Source: Variovorax paradoxus (lineage in GTDB: Bacteria; Pseudomonadota; Gammaproteobacteria; Burkholderiales; Burkholderiaceae_C). From it: a stretch of DNA of 64,000 bases. The first letter of the stretch is position 1; each line of letters begins with the position of its first letter. The notes beneath the pieces are model-generated. The model made no database searches. It was not told the origin of the DNA and saw only the letters and a program-made list of their open reading frames with translations. The DNA is taken from contig NZ_JAUSXG010000001.1 in assembly GCF_030815855.1 (NCBI RefSeq), positions 4,836,001-4,900,000 on the forward strand, read 5' to 3'. The translations under genes and the position numbers were made by a program. This document shows, piece after piece, positions 8,802 through 17,562 of this stretch.

Positions 8802-10004
8802 TCAATCTCCGAGGGTGATGTTGTGTGTCTTGAACGCGGCGATCTCTTCTTCGCTGTAGCCCACCTCCCGCAGCAGCTCGCCGGTGTGCTCGCCGATGCG
8901 CGGCGGCTGCAGGCGGATGCCGGGGCGCTCGCCGTCGAGCGTGAAGGGCATCAGCGGCACCTTGGCCATGTGGCCGTCGTTCATGCGCACCGGCGCGAGG
9001 CCGCCGGTGGCGTTCAGGTGCGGATCGTCGAACAGGTCCTGCGGCTTGGTGATGGGCGCGAAGGGCAGCTCGTTCTGCTCGAACACCGCGCTGAGCTCGG
9101 CCGCGCTATAGCCAGCCAGATGCGAGCGCAGGATCGGCATCATCCAGTCGCGCGCCAGCACCCGGTCGTTGTTGGTCTTCAGGCGCGGATCGGCCAGCAT
9201 TTCTTCCAGGCCGAAGGCCTTGCAGAAGATGGCCCACTGCTTGTCGCTCACGGCCGCGAGGAAGATCTGCTCGCCGTCCTTCACGGTGAACACGTCGTAC
9301 ACGGCCCAGGCCGAGATGCGGCTGGGCATCGGGTCGGCCGCCTTGCCGGTGGCGGCGAACTGCATCATGTGCTGCGCGACCAGGAACACGTTGTTCTCGA
9401 ACAGCGCCGACTGCACCTCGCAGCCCTTGCCCGTGAGCTCGCGCTGGCGCAGCGCGGCCATCGCGCCGATGGCGCCGAACATGCCGCCCATGATGTCGTT
9501 CACACTGGTGCCCGCGCGCAGCGGGTCGCCCGCACGGCCCGTCATGTAGGCCAGGCCGCCCATCATCTGCACCACCTCGTCGAGCGCGGTGCGGTGGTCG
9601 TAGGGGCCGGGCAGGAAGCCCTTGTGGCTCACGTAGATGAGGCGCGGGTTGAGCTGCTTCAGGCCGCCGTAGTCGAGCCCCAGCTTCTTCATGGTGCCGG
9701 GCTTGAAGTTCTCGCTCACGATGTCGGCCGTGGCGACGAGGCGCAGCGCGGCCTCCACGCCCTCTCGTGTCTTGAGGTCGAGCGCGATGCTCTTCTTGTT
9801 GCGGTTGAAGGTCGGGAAGAAGCCCGAGCCGGAGCCCAGCAGGCGGCGCGTGCTGTCGCCCTCGATGGGCTCGACCTTGATCACCTCGGCACCGAGGTCC
9901 GCCAGCAGCAGGCCGCAGGTCGGGCCCATCACCATGTGCGTGAACTCGACGACACGGATGCCGGCATACGGCAGAGGACTTGGCAAAGCTTGGGATTCAG
10001 CCAT
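8802..10004 (-). CDS. CaiB/BaiF family III CoA-transferase
   Basis: A 400-residue family III CoA-transferase, moving CoA between carboxylic acids. It has the N-terminal Rossmann part with GIRVVEFTHMVMGPTCGLLL and ADLGAEVIKVEPIEGDSTR, and the catalytic aspartate in GTSVNDIMGGMFGAIG at about residue 170. Its start overlaps the end of the HMG-CoA-lyase-like gene by 8 bases. A CoA-transferase joined to a lyase and a carboxylate receptor suggests that an imported dicarboxylate is activated here and then cleaved. The exact acid is not identifiable from sequence. Confidence 0.92.
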   Translation of the reverse strand: MAESQALPSPLPYAGIRVVEFTHMVMGPTCGLLLADLGAEVIKVEPIEGDSTRRLLGSGSGFFPTFNRNKKSIALDLKTREGVEAALRLVATADIVSENFKPGTMKKLGLDYGGLKQLNPRLIYVSHKGFLPGPYDHRTALDEVVQMMGGLAYMTGRAGDPLRAGTSVNDIMGGMFGAIGAMAALRQRELTGKGCEVQSALFENNVFLVAQHMMQFAATGKAADPMPSRISAWAVYDVFTVKDGEQIFLAAVSDKQWAIFCKAFGLEEMLADPRLKTNNDRVLARDWMMPILRSHLAGYSAAELSAVFEQNELPFAPITKPQDLFDDPHLNATGGLAPVRMNDGHMAKVPLMPFTLDGERPGIRLQPPRIGEHTGELLREVGYSEEEIAAFKTHNITLGD

Positions 10005-10935
10005 GTGCGGTGGTTTCCTTTTGGACGAAGCCCTTGGGCAGGCCGGCCTCGGGCGTCATGCCGTAGACCGGTTCGCCGGGCAGGCCGGCCATGAGCGGCG
10101 CGCGCGCCGCAATGAGTTTTTGAATGTCGATGCCGGTACGAATGCCCATCGCCTCGAACATGAAGACCAAGTCTTCGGTGACCGCATTGCCCGAGGCGCC
10201 GGGCGCGTAGGGGCAGCCGCCGAGACCGCCGAGCGAGGCGTCGAAGGTGCGCACGCCCTCGTCCCACGCGGCCAGGCAGTTCGCAATGCCGAGGCCGCGC
10301 GTGTTGTGCATGTGGGCGGCGCCGGCGTGCTGGCCGAGTTCGGCGCGCAGCCGCTTGAAGAGGCGGCGCACCTGCGCGGGGTTGGCATAGCCCACGGTGT
10401 CGGACAGGCCGGCCTCTTCAGCGCCGGCTTCGATGCATTGCACGGCGAGGCGGATCACGTCGTCTTCCGGCACCAGGCCCTGCAGTGTGCAGCCGAAGGC
10501 GGTGGAGATGCCGGCTTCGAGCCTCACCTGCGGCGCGATGGCGCGGCGCAGCTCGGAGATGGCGCGCACCTCTTCGACCATCTCGGTCGGCGTCTTGCGC
10601 ACGTTGGCGAGCGAATGCGCCACGCTGGCCGAGACCGGCATCGTGAGCTTGTGCACGCCGGCCTCGAGCGCGGCCTCTGCGCCCGTCCGGTTGGGCACCA
10701 GCGCCATCACGACGAGGCCCGGCAGCGTGACGGCATGGCGCACCACCTCGGCGGCGTCGGCCATTTGCGGCAGCAGCTTCGCGGGCACGAAGGAGGCGAC
10801 CTCGATCTCGCGCACGCCGGCGGCGTAAAGCGCATCGATCCAGCGCAGCTTGTCGGCCGTGGGCATGGTCGCCTTGACCGACTGCAGGCCGTCGCGCGGG
10901 CCGACCTCGCTGATGAGGACGTCGGGGGGTGTCAT
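9997..10935 (-). CDS. Hydroxymethylglutaryl-CoA lyase family protein
   Basis: A 312-residue TIM-barrel enzyme of the HMG-CoA lyase group. The N-terminal EVGPRDGLQ motif carries the catalytic arginine-aspartate pair, AHMHNTRGLG carries the metal-binding histidines, and SLGGLGGCPYAPGASGN holds the catalytic loop cysteine that marks HMG-CoA lyases. It should cleave a 3-hydroxy-3-methyl-acyl-CoA to an acyl-CoA and a keto acid or acetoacetate. AAGGAG eight bases before the ATG at 10935 fixes the start. Without other leucine-pathway genes nearby, it is more likely part of a dedicated organic-acid pathway with the adjacent CoA-transferase than of leucine breakdown. Confidence 0.9.
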   Translation of the reverse strand: MTPPDVLISEVGPRDGLQSVKATMPTADKLRWIDALYAAGVREIEVASFVPAKLLPQMADAAEVVRHAVTLPGLVVMALVPNRTGAEAALEAGVHKLTMPVSASVAHSLANVRKTPTEMVEEVRAISELRRAIAPQVRLEAGISTAFGCTLQGLVPEDDVIRLAVQCIEAGAEEAGLSDTVGYANPAQVRRLFKRLRAELGQHAGAAHMHNTRGLGIANCLAAWDEGVRTFDASLGGLGGCPYAPGASGNAVTEDLVFMFEAMGIRTGIDIQKLIAARAPLMAGLPGEPVYGMTPEAGLPKGFVQKETTAHG

Positions 10936-10985
10936 GGGTTTCGTCTCCTTGTAGCGATCAGGCAATCGGGTGTGGGTAATCGGTC

Positions 10986-11060
10986 ACTTGACAGTTCTAT
11001 CTCACAGAACTAAATTCCATTAAACAGAATTAGACCGCCAATCGACTTTCACTGTCAAGT
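10986..11060. promoter_or_regulatory. Tandem palindromic operator and back-to-back promoters between lyase operon and iclR-type gene
   Basis: Two palindromes lie 20 bases apart: AGTTCT-N7-AGAACT at 10993-11011 and AATTC-N9-GAATT at 11013-11031. Aligned, the two 20-base units agree at 14 positions (TTCyAT...ACAGAAyTA). They are enclosed by a perfect 9-base inverted repeat, ACTTGACAG at 10986-10994 and CTGTCAAGT at 11052-11060. Each outer arm contains a consensus -35 TTGACA. For the plus strand TAAATT (11011-11016) follows after 17 bases; for the minus strand TCTAAT (11034-11029) follows after 18 bases. A regulator bound here would cover both promoters; the adjacent IclR protein is the obvious candidate. 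Confidence 0.65.
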
Positions 11061-11067
11061 TGCCCCC

Positions 11068-11808
11068 ATGCCCCGCAAAGCCCAGACCGAATCGGTTTCC
11101 GACCTCAATGCCGCCCCCGGCGGCGCCGCCGCGGTCGACCGCGCGCTGAGCCTGCTCTCGGCCTTCCAGCCCGGCGACGAGGCGCTGTCGCTGGCGCAGT
11201 TCGCCGAGCGCACGCAGCTCTACAAGAGCACGGTGCTGCGGCTTCTGGCTTCGCTCGAACATGCGCGGCTGATCCGCCGGCAGGACGACGGACGCTATGC
11301 ATTGGGCGCGGAGATCGCGCGGCTGCACGGCCTCTATGCGGCGTCGCTCTCCCTCGACCGCATCGTGCCGCCGGTGCTGCGCACGCTGGCCGCGGCCACC
11401 GGCGAGAGCGCGGCGTACCACGTGCGGCAGGCGCAGGGCGACAGCTGGGTGCGGCTGTGCCAGTTCCGCGTCGATTCGTCGCATGTGGTGCGCGACCATG
11501 TGCGCGCGGGCGATCTGCTGCCGAACGACCGAGGCGCCGGTGCGCGCGTGCTGATCGCCTTCGGCCCGGAAGCCGAGCGCCCGCGCAGTGCCAAGGAGCG
11601 CAAGCTGTACGACACCATTCGCGCCCAGGGCTACTGCGCGCTGGTGGGCGACCGCACGGCCGAGCTGGCCGGCATTTCGGCGCCGGTGTTCCATGCCGAC
11701 GGCAGCCTGGCCGCGGCGGTGACGCTGACCATGCCAGCGCACCGCTACGAAGAGCGCCACATCGAGCCGGTGTGCGCCTCCGCGCGCCAACTCAGCGGAA
11801 TGATCTGA
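11068..11808 (+). CDS. IclR-family transcriptional regulator
   Basis: A 246-residue IclR-type regulator. The N-terminal winged HTH covers residues ~20-80 (LAQFAERTQLYKSTVLRLLA then HARLIRRQDDGRYALG), and the C-terminal effector domain contains the GDRTAELAGISAPVF stretch typical of the family. It is transcribed away from the lyase/CoA-transferase/Bug operon and very likely controls it in response to the imported acid. The intergenic stretch contains a double palindrome that fits binding of a dimer pair. Confidence 0.92.
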   Translation: MPRKAQTESVSDLNAAPGGAAAVDRALSLLSAFQPGDEALSLAQFAERTQLYKSTVLRLLASLEHARLIRRQDDGRYALGAEIARLHGLYAASLSLDRIVPPVLRTLAAATGESAAYHVRQAQGDSWVRLCQFRVDSSHVVRDHVRAGDLLPNDRGAGARVLIAFGPEAERPRSAKERKLYDTIRAQGYCALVGDRTAELAGISAPVFHADGSLAAAVTLTMPAHRYEERHIEPVCASARQLSGMI

Positions 11809-11998
11809 AAACGCGACGGATCAGGCGCAGAGGGCTCACGATTACCCTCATTTTTGTCACTGATAAATCACGCTTTCGGCTCTTACAGGCCAGCAAAGTA
11901 TCGAATAAAGTCCCTGCATGGAACCACGGCGCAGCGCTGTTCTGACAGACACCGCCTTCTGTTCCGCCCACATTGAATCGTTCTCCAGGAGAAAAAAC

Positions 11999-14173
11999 AT
12001 GACTGCCCGCACCACCGCCCACGGACTCCAGGTTGCGACCGAACTTCACCGTTTCATCGAAGACAAGGTCCTGCCCGCCAGCGGCGTGGCCAGCGACGTC
12101 TTCTGGAAGGGCTTCGACGCCATCGTGAGCGACCTCGCTCCGAAGAACATTGCGCTCCTGGCCGAACGCGACCGCCTGCAGGCCGAGCTCGACGCCTGGC
12201 ACAAGAAGAACCCCGGTCCCATCGCCGACATGCCGGCCTACCGCGCATTCCTCGAGAAGATCGGCTACCTGCTGCCGCAGCCCAAGGGCGCGAAGGCCAC
12301 CACGGCCAACGTCGATTCCGAGCTCGCACTGCAGGCCGGCCCGCAGCTGGTGGTGCCCATCCTGAACGCGCGCTACGCACTCAACGCAGCCAATGCGCGC
12401 TGGGGTTCGCTGTACGACGCGCTCTACGGCACCGATGCCATTCCCGAAACCGATGGCGCAGAAAAGGGCAAGGGCTACAACCCGGTGCGCGGTGCCAAGG
12501 TGATCGCGTTCGCGCGCGAAGTGCTCGACCAGGCCGTGCCGCTCGAAAACGGTTCGCACAAGATGGCGACCGGCTACAGCGTGAAGGGCGGGCAGTTGCA
12601 CATCGCACTGCAAAGCAGCAGCACCACGCTGCGCGACCCTGCTGCCTTCGTCGGCTACCAGGGCGATGCAGCGTCGCCCTCGTCGGTGCTGCTGAAGCAC
12701 AACGGCATTCACCTGGACATCCGCATCGACCGCAGCACGCCCATCGGCAAGAGCGACGCGGCCGGCGTGAGCGACCTCGTGCTCGAAGCCGCGCTCTCGA
12801 CCATTCTCGACCTCGAAGACTCGGTGGCCGTGGTCGATGCGGCCGACAAGGTGCTCGCGTATGCGAACTGGCTCGGCATCGTGCAAGGCACGCTCACCGA
12901 AGAAGTCGCCAAGGGCGGCAAGACCTTCACGCGCGGCCTCAACCCCGACCGCGAATACACCGGCGCCGACGGCCAGCCCGTGAAGCTGCATGGCCGCTCG
13001 CTCATGTTCTTGCGCAACGTCGGCCACCTGATGACCAACCCGGCCGTGCTCTACGCGGACGGCAAGGAAATTCCCGAAGGCATCCTCGATGCCGTGGTGA
13101 CCACCACCATCGCCATGACCGACCTGAAGCGCAAGGGCAACTCGCGCACCGGCAGCATCTACATCGTCAAGCCGAAGATGCACGGCCCGGCCGAAGTGGC
13201 CTTTGCCAGCGAGCTGTTCGGCCGCGTCGAGCAATTGCTCGGGCTCCCCGCCAACACGGTGAAGCTCGGCATCATGGACGAGGAGCGCCGCACCAGCGTG
13301 AACCTCAAGGCCTGCATCGCCGAAGCCGCCGCGCGCGTGGCCTTCATCAACACCGGTTTTCTCGACCGCACCGGCGACGAGATGCACACCGCCATGCACG
13401 GCGGCCCGATGATCCGCAAGGGCGACATGAAGGCCAGCGCCTGGATCGGCGCCTACGAAAAGAACAACGTGCTGGTCGGCCTCTCGTGCGGCCTGCGCGG
13501 CAAGGCGCAGATCGGCAAGGGCATGTGGGCCATGCCCGACCTGATGGCCGCCATGCTCGAGCAGAAAATTGCGCACCCCAAGGCCGGCGCCAACACCGCC
13601 TGGGTGCCCTCGCCCACCGCCGCCACGCTGCATGCGCTGCACTACCACCAGGTGAGCGTCACGGCCGTGCAGCAGGAGCTCGAGAAGGTCGATGCCGACG
13701 CAGAGCGCGACAACATCCTGAACGCGCTGCTGCAAGTGCCGATCGCGGCCGCTGCCAACTGGACCGATGCCGAGAAGCAGCAGGAAATCGACAACAACGT
13801 GCAGGGCATCCTCGGCTACGTGGTGCGCTGGATCGACCAGGGCGTGGGCTGTTCCAAGGTGCCCGACATCCACAACGTGGGCCTGATGGAAGACCGCGCG
13901 ACGCTGCGCATCTCGAGCCAGCACATCGCCAACTGGCTGCTGCACGGCGTGGTGACCAAGGCGCAGGTCGACGAGGCCTTCCAGCGCATGGCCAAGGTGG
14001 TCGACGAACAGAACGCGGGCGACCCCGTGTACCAGCCGATGGCCGGCAACTTCGCGACCTCGGCCGCCTACAAGGCTGCGCAAGACCTGGTATTCAAGGG
14101 CATCGAGCAGCCGAGCGGCTATACCGAGCCGCTGCTGCATGCGTGGCGCCTGAAGGTGAAGGCGGGGGCCTGA
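11999..14173 (+). CDS. glcB: Malate synthase G
   Basis: A 724-residue enzyme condensing glyoxylate with acetyl-CoA to malate in the glyoxylate shunt or glycolate use. Isoform G is shown by length and by sequences such as [39 protein letters not shown] and [15 protein letters not shown]. The start follows CCAGGAG about seven bases upstream. The 190-base region before it (11809-11998) is richer in A+T than the surroundings and must hold the promoter, but I could not define one with confidence. No glycolate oxidase or isocitrate lyase gene is adjacent, so it is an isolated glyoxylate-cycle gene. Confidence 0.96.
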   Translation: MTARTTAHGLQVATELHRFIEDKVLPASGVASDVFWKGFDAIVSDLAPKNIALLAERDRLQAELDAWHKKNPGPIADMPAYRAFLEKIGYLLPQPKGAKATTANVDSELALQAGPQLVVPILNARYALNAANARWGSLYDALYGTDAIPETDGAEKGKGYNPVRGAKVIAFAREVLDQAVPLENGSHKMATGYSVKGGQLHIALQSSSTTLRDPAAFVGYQGDAASPSSVLLKHNGIHLDIRIDRSTPIGKSDAAGVSDLVLEAALSTILDLEDSVAVVDAADKVLAYANWLGIVQGTLTEEVAKGGKTFTRGLNPDREYTGADGQPVKLHGRSLMFLRNVGHLMTNPAVLYADGKEIPEGILDAVVTTTIAMTDLKRKGNSRTGSIYIVKPKMHGPAEVAFASELFGRVEQLLGLPANTVKLGIMDEERRTSVNLKACIAEAAARVAFINTGFLDRTGDEMHTAMHGGPMIRKGDMKASAWIGAYEKNNVLVGLSCGLRGKAQIGKGMWAMPDLMAAMLEQKIAHPKAGANTAWVPSPTAATLHALHYHQVSVTAVQQELEKVDADAERDNILNALLQVPIAAAANWTDAEKQQEIDNNVQGILGYVVRWIDQGVGCSKVPDIHNVGLMEDRATLRISSQHIANWLLHGVVTKAQVDEAFQRMAKVVDEQNAGDPVYQPMAGNFATSAAYKAAQDLVFKGIEQPSGYTEPLLHAWRLKVKAGA

Positions 14174-14381
14174 GGCGCCTGCGCTTTTTCGGCGGCGCGG
14201 CCCCGTGGCCGCGTCGGCCCAAGACTTCGGCCGTGCAAGTCAATCACGCCGGCGCGCCTCGCCGGTCGTCCTACAGCCGGCCGCGCGGCCCACCGACCAC
14301 GCGGGCGTGTACCAAGGCTAGTTTGGGCATCGGTTGCTCCATCGAGCGATCGATTCACTCATTCCATCCAAGGAGATAAAC

Positions 14382-14690
14382 ATGACCCGTTCGATCAAGA
14401 TGGCCATGGCCGCCATTGCCCTCACCAGCGCCGCAGGTTTCGCCATTGCACAGGGCAATCCGCCGACCACCAGCTCACCGAATCCGGCCACCGCTGCCGG
14501 CCAGCAGACGCAGCAGAACACCCCGATGGGCACCACAGGCACGCCCGCCACCAATCAAGGCACGATGTCGGGCTCGACCGGCGGCACCACGACGAACCAG
14601 GCCACAACGTCGCCCAGCACCAGCCAGGACATGAGCGCGCAGGGCGATACCCAGCGTTCGACTCGCGTGGCGCGTGCCGACCGTAACTGA
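14382..14690 (+). CDS. Small exported Ser/Thr/Gln/Asn-rich protein
   Basis: A 102-residue protein with a clear signal peptide (MTRSIKMAMAAIALTSAAGF, cleavage near AIAQG) followed by a low-complexity mature part rich in T, S, G, Q, N and P with no hydrophobic core, ending STRVARADRN. It is probably periplasmic or secreted and intrinsically disordered. I do not recognise a family. AAGGAG at about 14370 supports the start. It is followed eight bases later by the L,D-transpeptidase gene, so a cell-envelope role is a fair guess only. Confidence 0.7.
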   Translation: MTRSIKMAMAAIALTSAAGFAIAQGNPPTTSSPNPATAAGQQTQQNTPMGTTGTPATNQGTMSGSTGGTTTNQATTSPSTSQDMSAQGDTQRSTRVARADRN

Positions 14691-14697
14691 ACGCGCG

Positions 14698-15354
14698 ATG
14701 TCGGTCGGCTCCGAGCGCCGTAGTCGCGGCTTCGCTTCCGGCATCGCTGTCGCGGCGCTCGCTTCACTGCTGATCGTGGCGCCGCCGGCGCATTCGTCGC
14801 CGGCGGTTTCCCGCGACACAGAAACCGTGGCCGGCTGGGTGCGCGCGACCGGCGACAACCAGGGCACGCCGTTCGCGATCGTCGACAAGAAAGCCGCCAC
14901 GGTCCACATCTTCGATGCGGACGGCAAGCGGCGGGCGTCCTCGCCCATCCTGCTGGGCCTTGCGAAGGGCGACCACTCGGTGCCCGGCATCGGCGAGCGG
15001 CAGATGGCCGACATCCGCGACGACGAGCGCACCACGCCCGCGGGCCGGTTCGTGAGCGAGCCGGGCCGCAACCTTTCGGGTGAAGACATCGTCTGGGTCG
15101 ACTACGACGCGGCCGTGTCGATGCACCGGGTTCGCGCGACCAACAAGGCCGAGCGCCGGCTGGAACGCCTGGCCACGCCAACCCCGGCGGACAACCGCAT
15201 CTCCTATGGCTGCATCAACGTGCCTGCCGCGTTCTACGACGCGCATGTGAAGCCATCGTTCGGCACTGCGAAGGCCGTGATCTACGTGCTGCCGGAAACG
15301 CGGCCGGCCAGCACGCTGTTCGAAACTTCGACCGCACAAGCCCGGGCGCGTTGA
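14698..15354 (+). CDS. L,D-transpeptidase-like (YkuD) exported protein
   Basis: A 218-residue exported protein. The N-terminus has a basic stretch and hydrophobic helix (GIAVAALASLLIVAPPAHSS), and the later part contains DKKAATVHIFDADGKRR (beta strand typical of YkuD) and the catalytic signature RISYGCINVP with the active cysteine, preceded by VSMHRV that can supply the conserved histidine. L,D-transpeptidases make 3-3 crosslinks in peptidoglycan or anchor lipoproteins. The chosen start at 14698 avoids overlap with the preceding gene; an ATG at 14674 is also in frame and would overlap it by 17 bases. The family fit is good, the physiological reaction is inferred. Confidence 0.8.
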   Translation: MSVGSERRSRGFASGIAVAALASLLIVAPPAHSSPAVSRDTETVAGWVRATGDNQGTPFAIVDKKAATVHIFDADGKRRASSPILLGLAKGDHSVPGIGERQMADIRDDERTTPAGRFVSEPGRNLSGEDIVWVDYDAAVSMHRVRATNKAERRLERLATPTPADNRISYGCINVPAAFYDAHVKPSFGTAKAVIYVLPETRPASTLFETSTAQARAR

Positions 15355-15367
15355 TCCTTGCGGTGCG

Positions 15368-15586
15368 TCATTCCTCGCGCCCGAGGCTGCGCGCGGCCTT
15401 CTGCAAGGCGACCTTCTGCGCACGCCGCTCCGCGCGATGCGTGCGCAAGTGGCGGCCTGCCTTCTGGTTCGCCTCGCCGCGCGCGATGGCAGCCAGCACG
15501 GGATTGCGAGGTGCCGCGCCCGGCACCGAAAAATAGAACCTGCCCAGACGCTTGCCGTCGTCGCGGGCCTTTCGTTGAGCACTCAT
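15368..15586 (-). CDS. Small, strongly basic protein of unknown function
   Basis: A 72-residue protein beginning MSAQRKARDDGKRLGRFYFS and ending KAARSLGREE, with many Arg and Lys residues, an N-terminal FYFSVPG patch and a C-terminal half predicted helical (HLRTHRAERRAQKVALQKAA). This suggests binding to RNA or the ribosome, but I recognise no family. GGAG nine bases upstream supports this start. A second in-frame ATG at 15664 has an even better site (GGAGG, seven bases) and would give 98 residues, reading through the terminator hairpin in the leader. The gene is convergent with the L,D-transpeptidase gene. Confidence 0.6.
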   Translation of the reverse strand: MSAQRKARDDGKRLGRFYFSVPGAAPRNPVLAAIARGEANQKAGRHLRTHRAERRAQKVALQKAARSLGREE

Positions 15587-15828
15587 GTGCGCACACTCCA
15601 AAAACAAAAAAGCCCCGGCGAATGGCTGCGCGGGGCCTTTGTCGATGGGCCTCGGCGGATGCATGGATGCACCTCCGGCCGGGGCGGTCGGTGTGCGGGT
15701 CAGGGGTTCAGGAAACGGTTCATTGAGTGAGTTGCCGCCCGGGAGGTTGGTCGTCGCCGGGCGCGAATAAAAAAACTGTTGCTGAAAAAGGAAGGGCGGA
15801 TTCTGGCGAGCCCGCGTGCGGCGCGCAA
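15587..15828 (-). promoter_or_regulatory. Leader region with promoter, upstream start codon and attenuator-like arrangement
   Basis: Read on the minus strand, TTGCGC (15828-15823), a 17-base spacer and CAGAAT (15805-15800) form a plausible sigma-70 promoter, starting RNA near 15793. The ~200-base leader then contains an eight-codon frame MNRFLNP-stop at 15723-15700, with no clear ribosome site, an ATG at 15664 with GGAGG seven bases before it, and an intrinsic terminator at 15637-15601 placed only about 15 bases before the main ATG at 15586. The rest of the gap up to the fasciclin gene (15829-15970) holds that gene's ribosome site and nothing else I could define. Confidence 0.5.
15601..15637 (-). 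terminator. Intrinsic terminator hairpin inside the leader of the small basic protein gene
   Basis: CGGGGC at 15631-15636 pairs with GCCCCG at 15612-15617, extended by two inner pairs after a one-base bulge, with an eight-base loop. On the minus strand a T-rich run (TTTTTTGTTTT) follows immediately. The plus strand has only CCTTT after the stem, so the element works mainly on the minus strand, where the next gene begins about 15 bases further on. Confidence 0.7.
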
Positions 15829-15970
15829 GTGATGCGTGCGCCGATGTGGCGCAAAGCACACGCGAATCCAAACGCGTCCCCGCCCCGTATAGGTCTGGAG
15901 CGCATCGCGCCTCCGAGCTGCCGGCGGTTTCCACAGCTGTCTTCCAGAACATTCTTACCAGGAGTCCTCA

Positions 15971-16543
15971 ATGAAAAAACTCGTGATCGCCATCGGCGTT
16001 TCGGTCCTGCTCGGCGCTTGCGCGGGCGGCATGGGCATGAGCGGCAGCGGCGCCACCACGCCCAACCCCATGGTGGGCGGTGCCGCGATGTTCCCGACGA
16101 AGGACATCGTCGACAACGCGGTGAATTCGAAGGACCACACCACGCTGGTCGCCGCGGTAAAGGCCGCGGACCTCGTGGGCACGCTCAAGAGCCCCGGCCC
16201 GTTCACCGTGTTCGCGCCGACGAACGCGGCCTTCTCGGCATTGCCGGCCGGCACGGTCGACACGCTGCTCAAGGCGGAGAACAAGCCCACGCTCACGAAG
16301 GTGCTGACCTACCACGTGGTGCCCGGCAAGATGGACGGCGCCGCGCTCATGAGCGCCATCAAGGCGGGCGGCGGCAAGGCCACGCTGAAGACCGCGAGCG
16401 GCGGCACGCTGACCGCCACGATGAGCGGCAGCAATGTGATGGTGAGCGACGCCAAGGGCGGCACGGCAACGGTGACCATTGCCAACGTCTACCAGTCGAA
16501 CGGCGTCATCCACGTGGTCGACAAGGTGCTGCTGCCGGGTTGA
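15971..16543 (+). CDS. Fasciclin (FAS1)-domain lipoprotein
   Basis: A 190-residue protein with a lipoprotein signal peptide and lipobox LLGAC (Cys17), then one FAS1 domain over roughly residues 45-190. Hallmarks are GPFTVFAPTNAAFSALPAGT, TKVLTYHVVPGKMDG and IANVYQSNGVIHVVDKVLLP, the last being the H2 motif. FAS1 lipoproteins are thought to mediate adhesion or envelope contacts; the target is unknown. AGGAG ends seven bases before the ATG. It is convergent with a LysR gene 32 bases downstream. Confidence 0.92.
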   Translation: MKKLVIAIGVSVLLGACAGGMGMSGSGATTPNPMVGGAAMFPTKDIVDNAVNSKDHTTLVAAVKAADLVGTLKSPGPFTVFAPTNAAFSALPAGTVDTLLKAENKPTLTKVLTYHVVPGKMDGAALMSAIKAGGGKATLKTASGGTLTATMSGSNVMVSDAKGGTATVTIANVYQSNGVIHVVDKVLLPG

Positions 16544-16575
16544 TTTCTCGCAGCAGGCGTGCGCGGCGCGCCTCT

Positions 16576-17511
16576 TCAGGTGCGCTGCGCCGCCTCTGCT
16601 TCTTCGCGCAGCCATTGCGCGAATTCCTGCGCGTCGGGGTTGCCCGCCGCGCGCCGAGAGGCTTCGATGAAGTAGCCGCGGTGCGAGGCGGCGCCTTCGC
16701 CGAGCGGTGCCACGAGCCGGCCGTCACGCACCAGCTCGCGCAGCAACGGCAGCCGGCCGATCACCACGCCCTGCCCCGCCACCGCGGCAGCCACCGCATC
16801 GGCATATTGCGTGAAGCGCAGCGTGCTCTTCATGCGCAGCTCGTCGAGCCCCATGACCTTGAGCCAGGGTTCCCAATCGGTCGTGGGGGCCTCGCTGTGG
16901 TCGGGGTAGTCCACCGTCAGCAGCGTGAGCTTCGAAAAATCCGACGGCTCGCGCAGCGATGCGGCCAACTGCGGCGAGCACAGCGGGATCACCGATTCCT
17001 CGAACAGCGCCGGGCCGATGCCGCGGCCGATCGGCACGAAGCGCACAGCAAGGTCGATGCGGCTGCTCTCCAGGTCGAGCACCTCGAGTGTGGCCGACAC
17101 GCGCACATCGACCTGCGGATGGCTGCCAGTGAAGCGCGCCAGTTTCGGAATGAGCCAGAGCGATGCGAAGCCGGGCGTGCTGGTGATCGCCACCTGCCGC
17201 GGCGCGGAGTTCGCGCGCACGCGCGCCGTGGCATCACGCAGGCGCTCCAGGCTGTCGTTCACGGCGCGCTGCATCACGCCGCCCGCCTCGGTGAGCGCCA
17301 GCGCGCGGTGCCGGCGCTCGAACAGCAGCACGCCCAGGCTGGCTTCGAGCTGCTGGATCTGGCGGCTGACCGCCGACTGCGTGAGGTGCAGCTCGCTGGC
17401 CGCCAGCGTGAAGCTGAGCCGGCGCGCGGCGGCCTCGAAACTGCGCAGCAGTTCCAGCGGCGGGAGCTCGCCACCAGCGGCACTAAGGGTTTTCGCATTC
17501 TCCGGATGCAT
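16576..17511 (-). CDS. LysR-family transcriptional regulator (GcvA-like)
   Basis: A 311-residue LysR regulator of the GcvA-like branch. The HTH is at residues ~20-60 (LRSFEAAARRLSFTLAASEL then LTQSAVSRQIQQLEASLGVL), followed by the two-lobed effector domain. It is divergent from the DUF2917 gene, which it probably controls along with itself through a palindrome between them. A number of similar pairs exist in betaproteobacteria. No effector can be named. Confidence 0.93.
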   Translation of the reverse strand: MHPENAKTLSAAGGELPPLELLRSFEAAARRLSFTLAASELHLTQSAVSRQIQQLEASLGVLLFERRHRALALTEAGGVMQRAVNDSLERLRDATARVRANSAPRQVAITSTPGFASLWLIPKLARFTGSHPQVDVRVSATLEVLDLESSRIDLAVRFVPIGRGIGPALFEESVIPLCSPQLAASLREPSDFSKLTLLTVDYPDHSEAPTTDWEPWLKVMGLDELRMKSTLRFTQYADAVAAAVAGQGVVIGRLPLLRELVRDGRLVAPLGEGAASHRGYFIEASRRAAGNPDAQEFAQWLREEAEAAQRT

Positions 17512-17562
17512 GCAACGAGTTCCAAATTACCGCGTGCAAGAGCGGAATCAACTCACTATATT

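Noticed and set aside
11792..14140. Very long open frame on the minus strand opposite glcB
   Set aside because: It is antisense to the well-recognised malate synthase G and its translation is rich in His, Val, Gly and Arg without any domain; such frames are common in GC-rich DNA.
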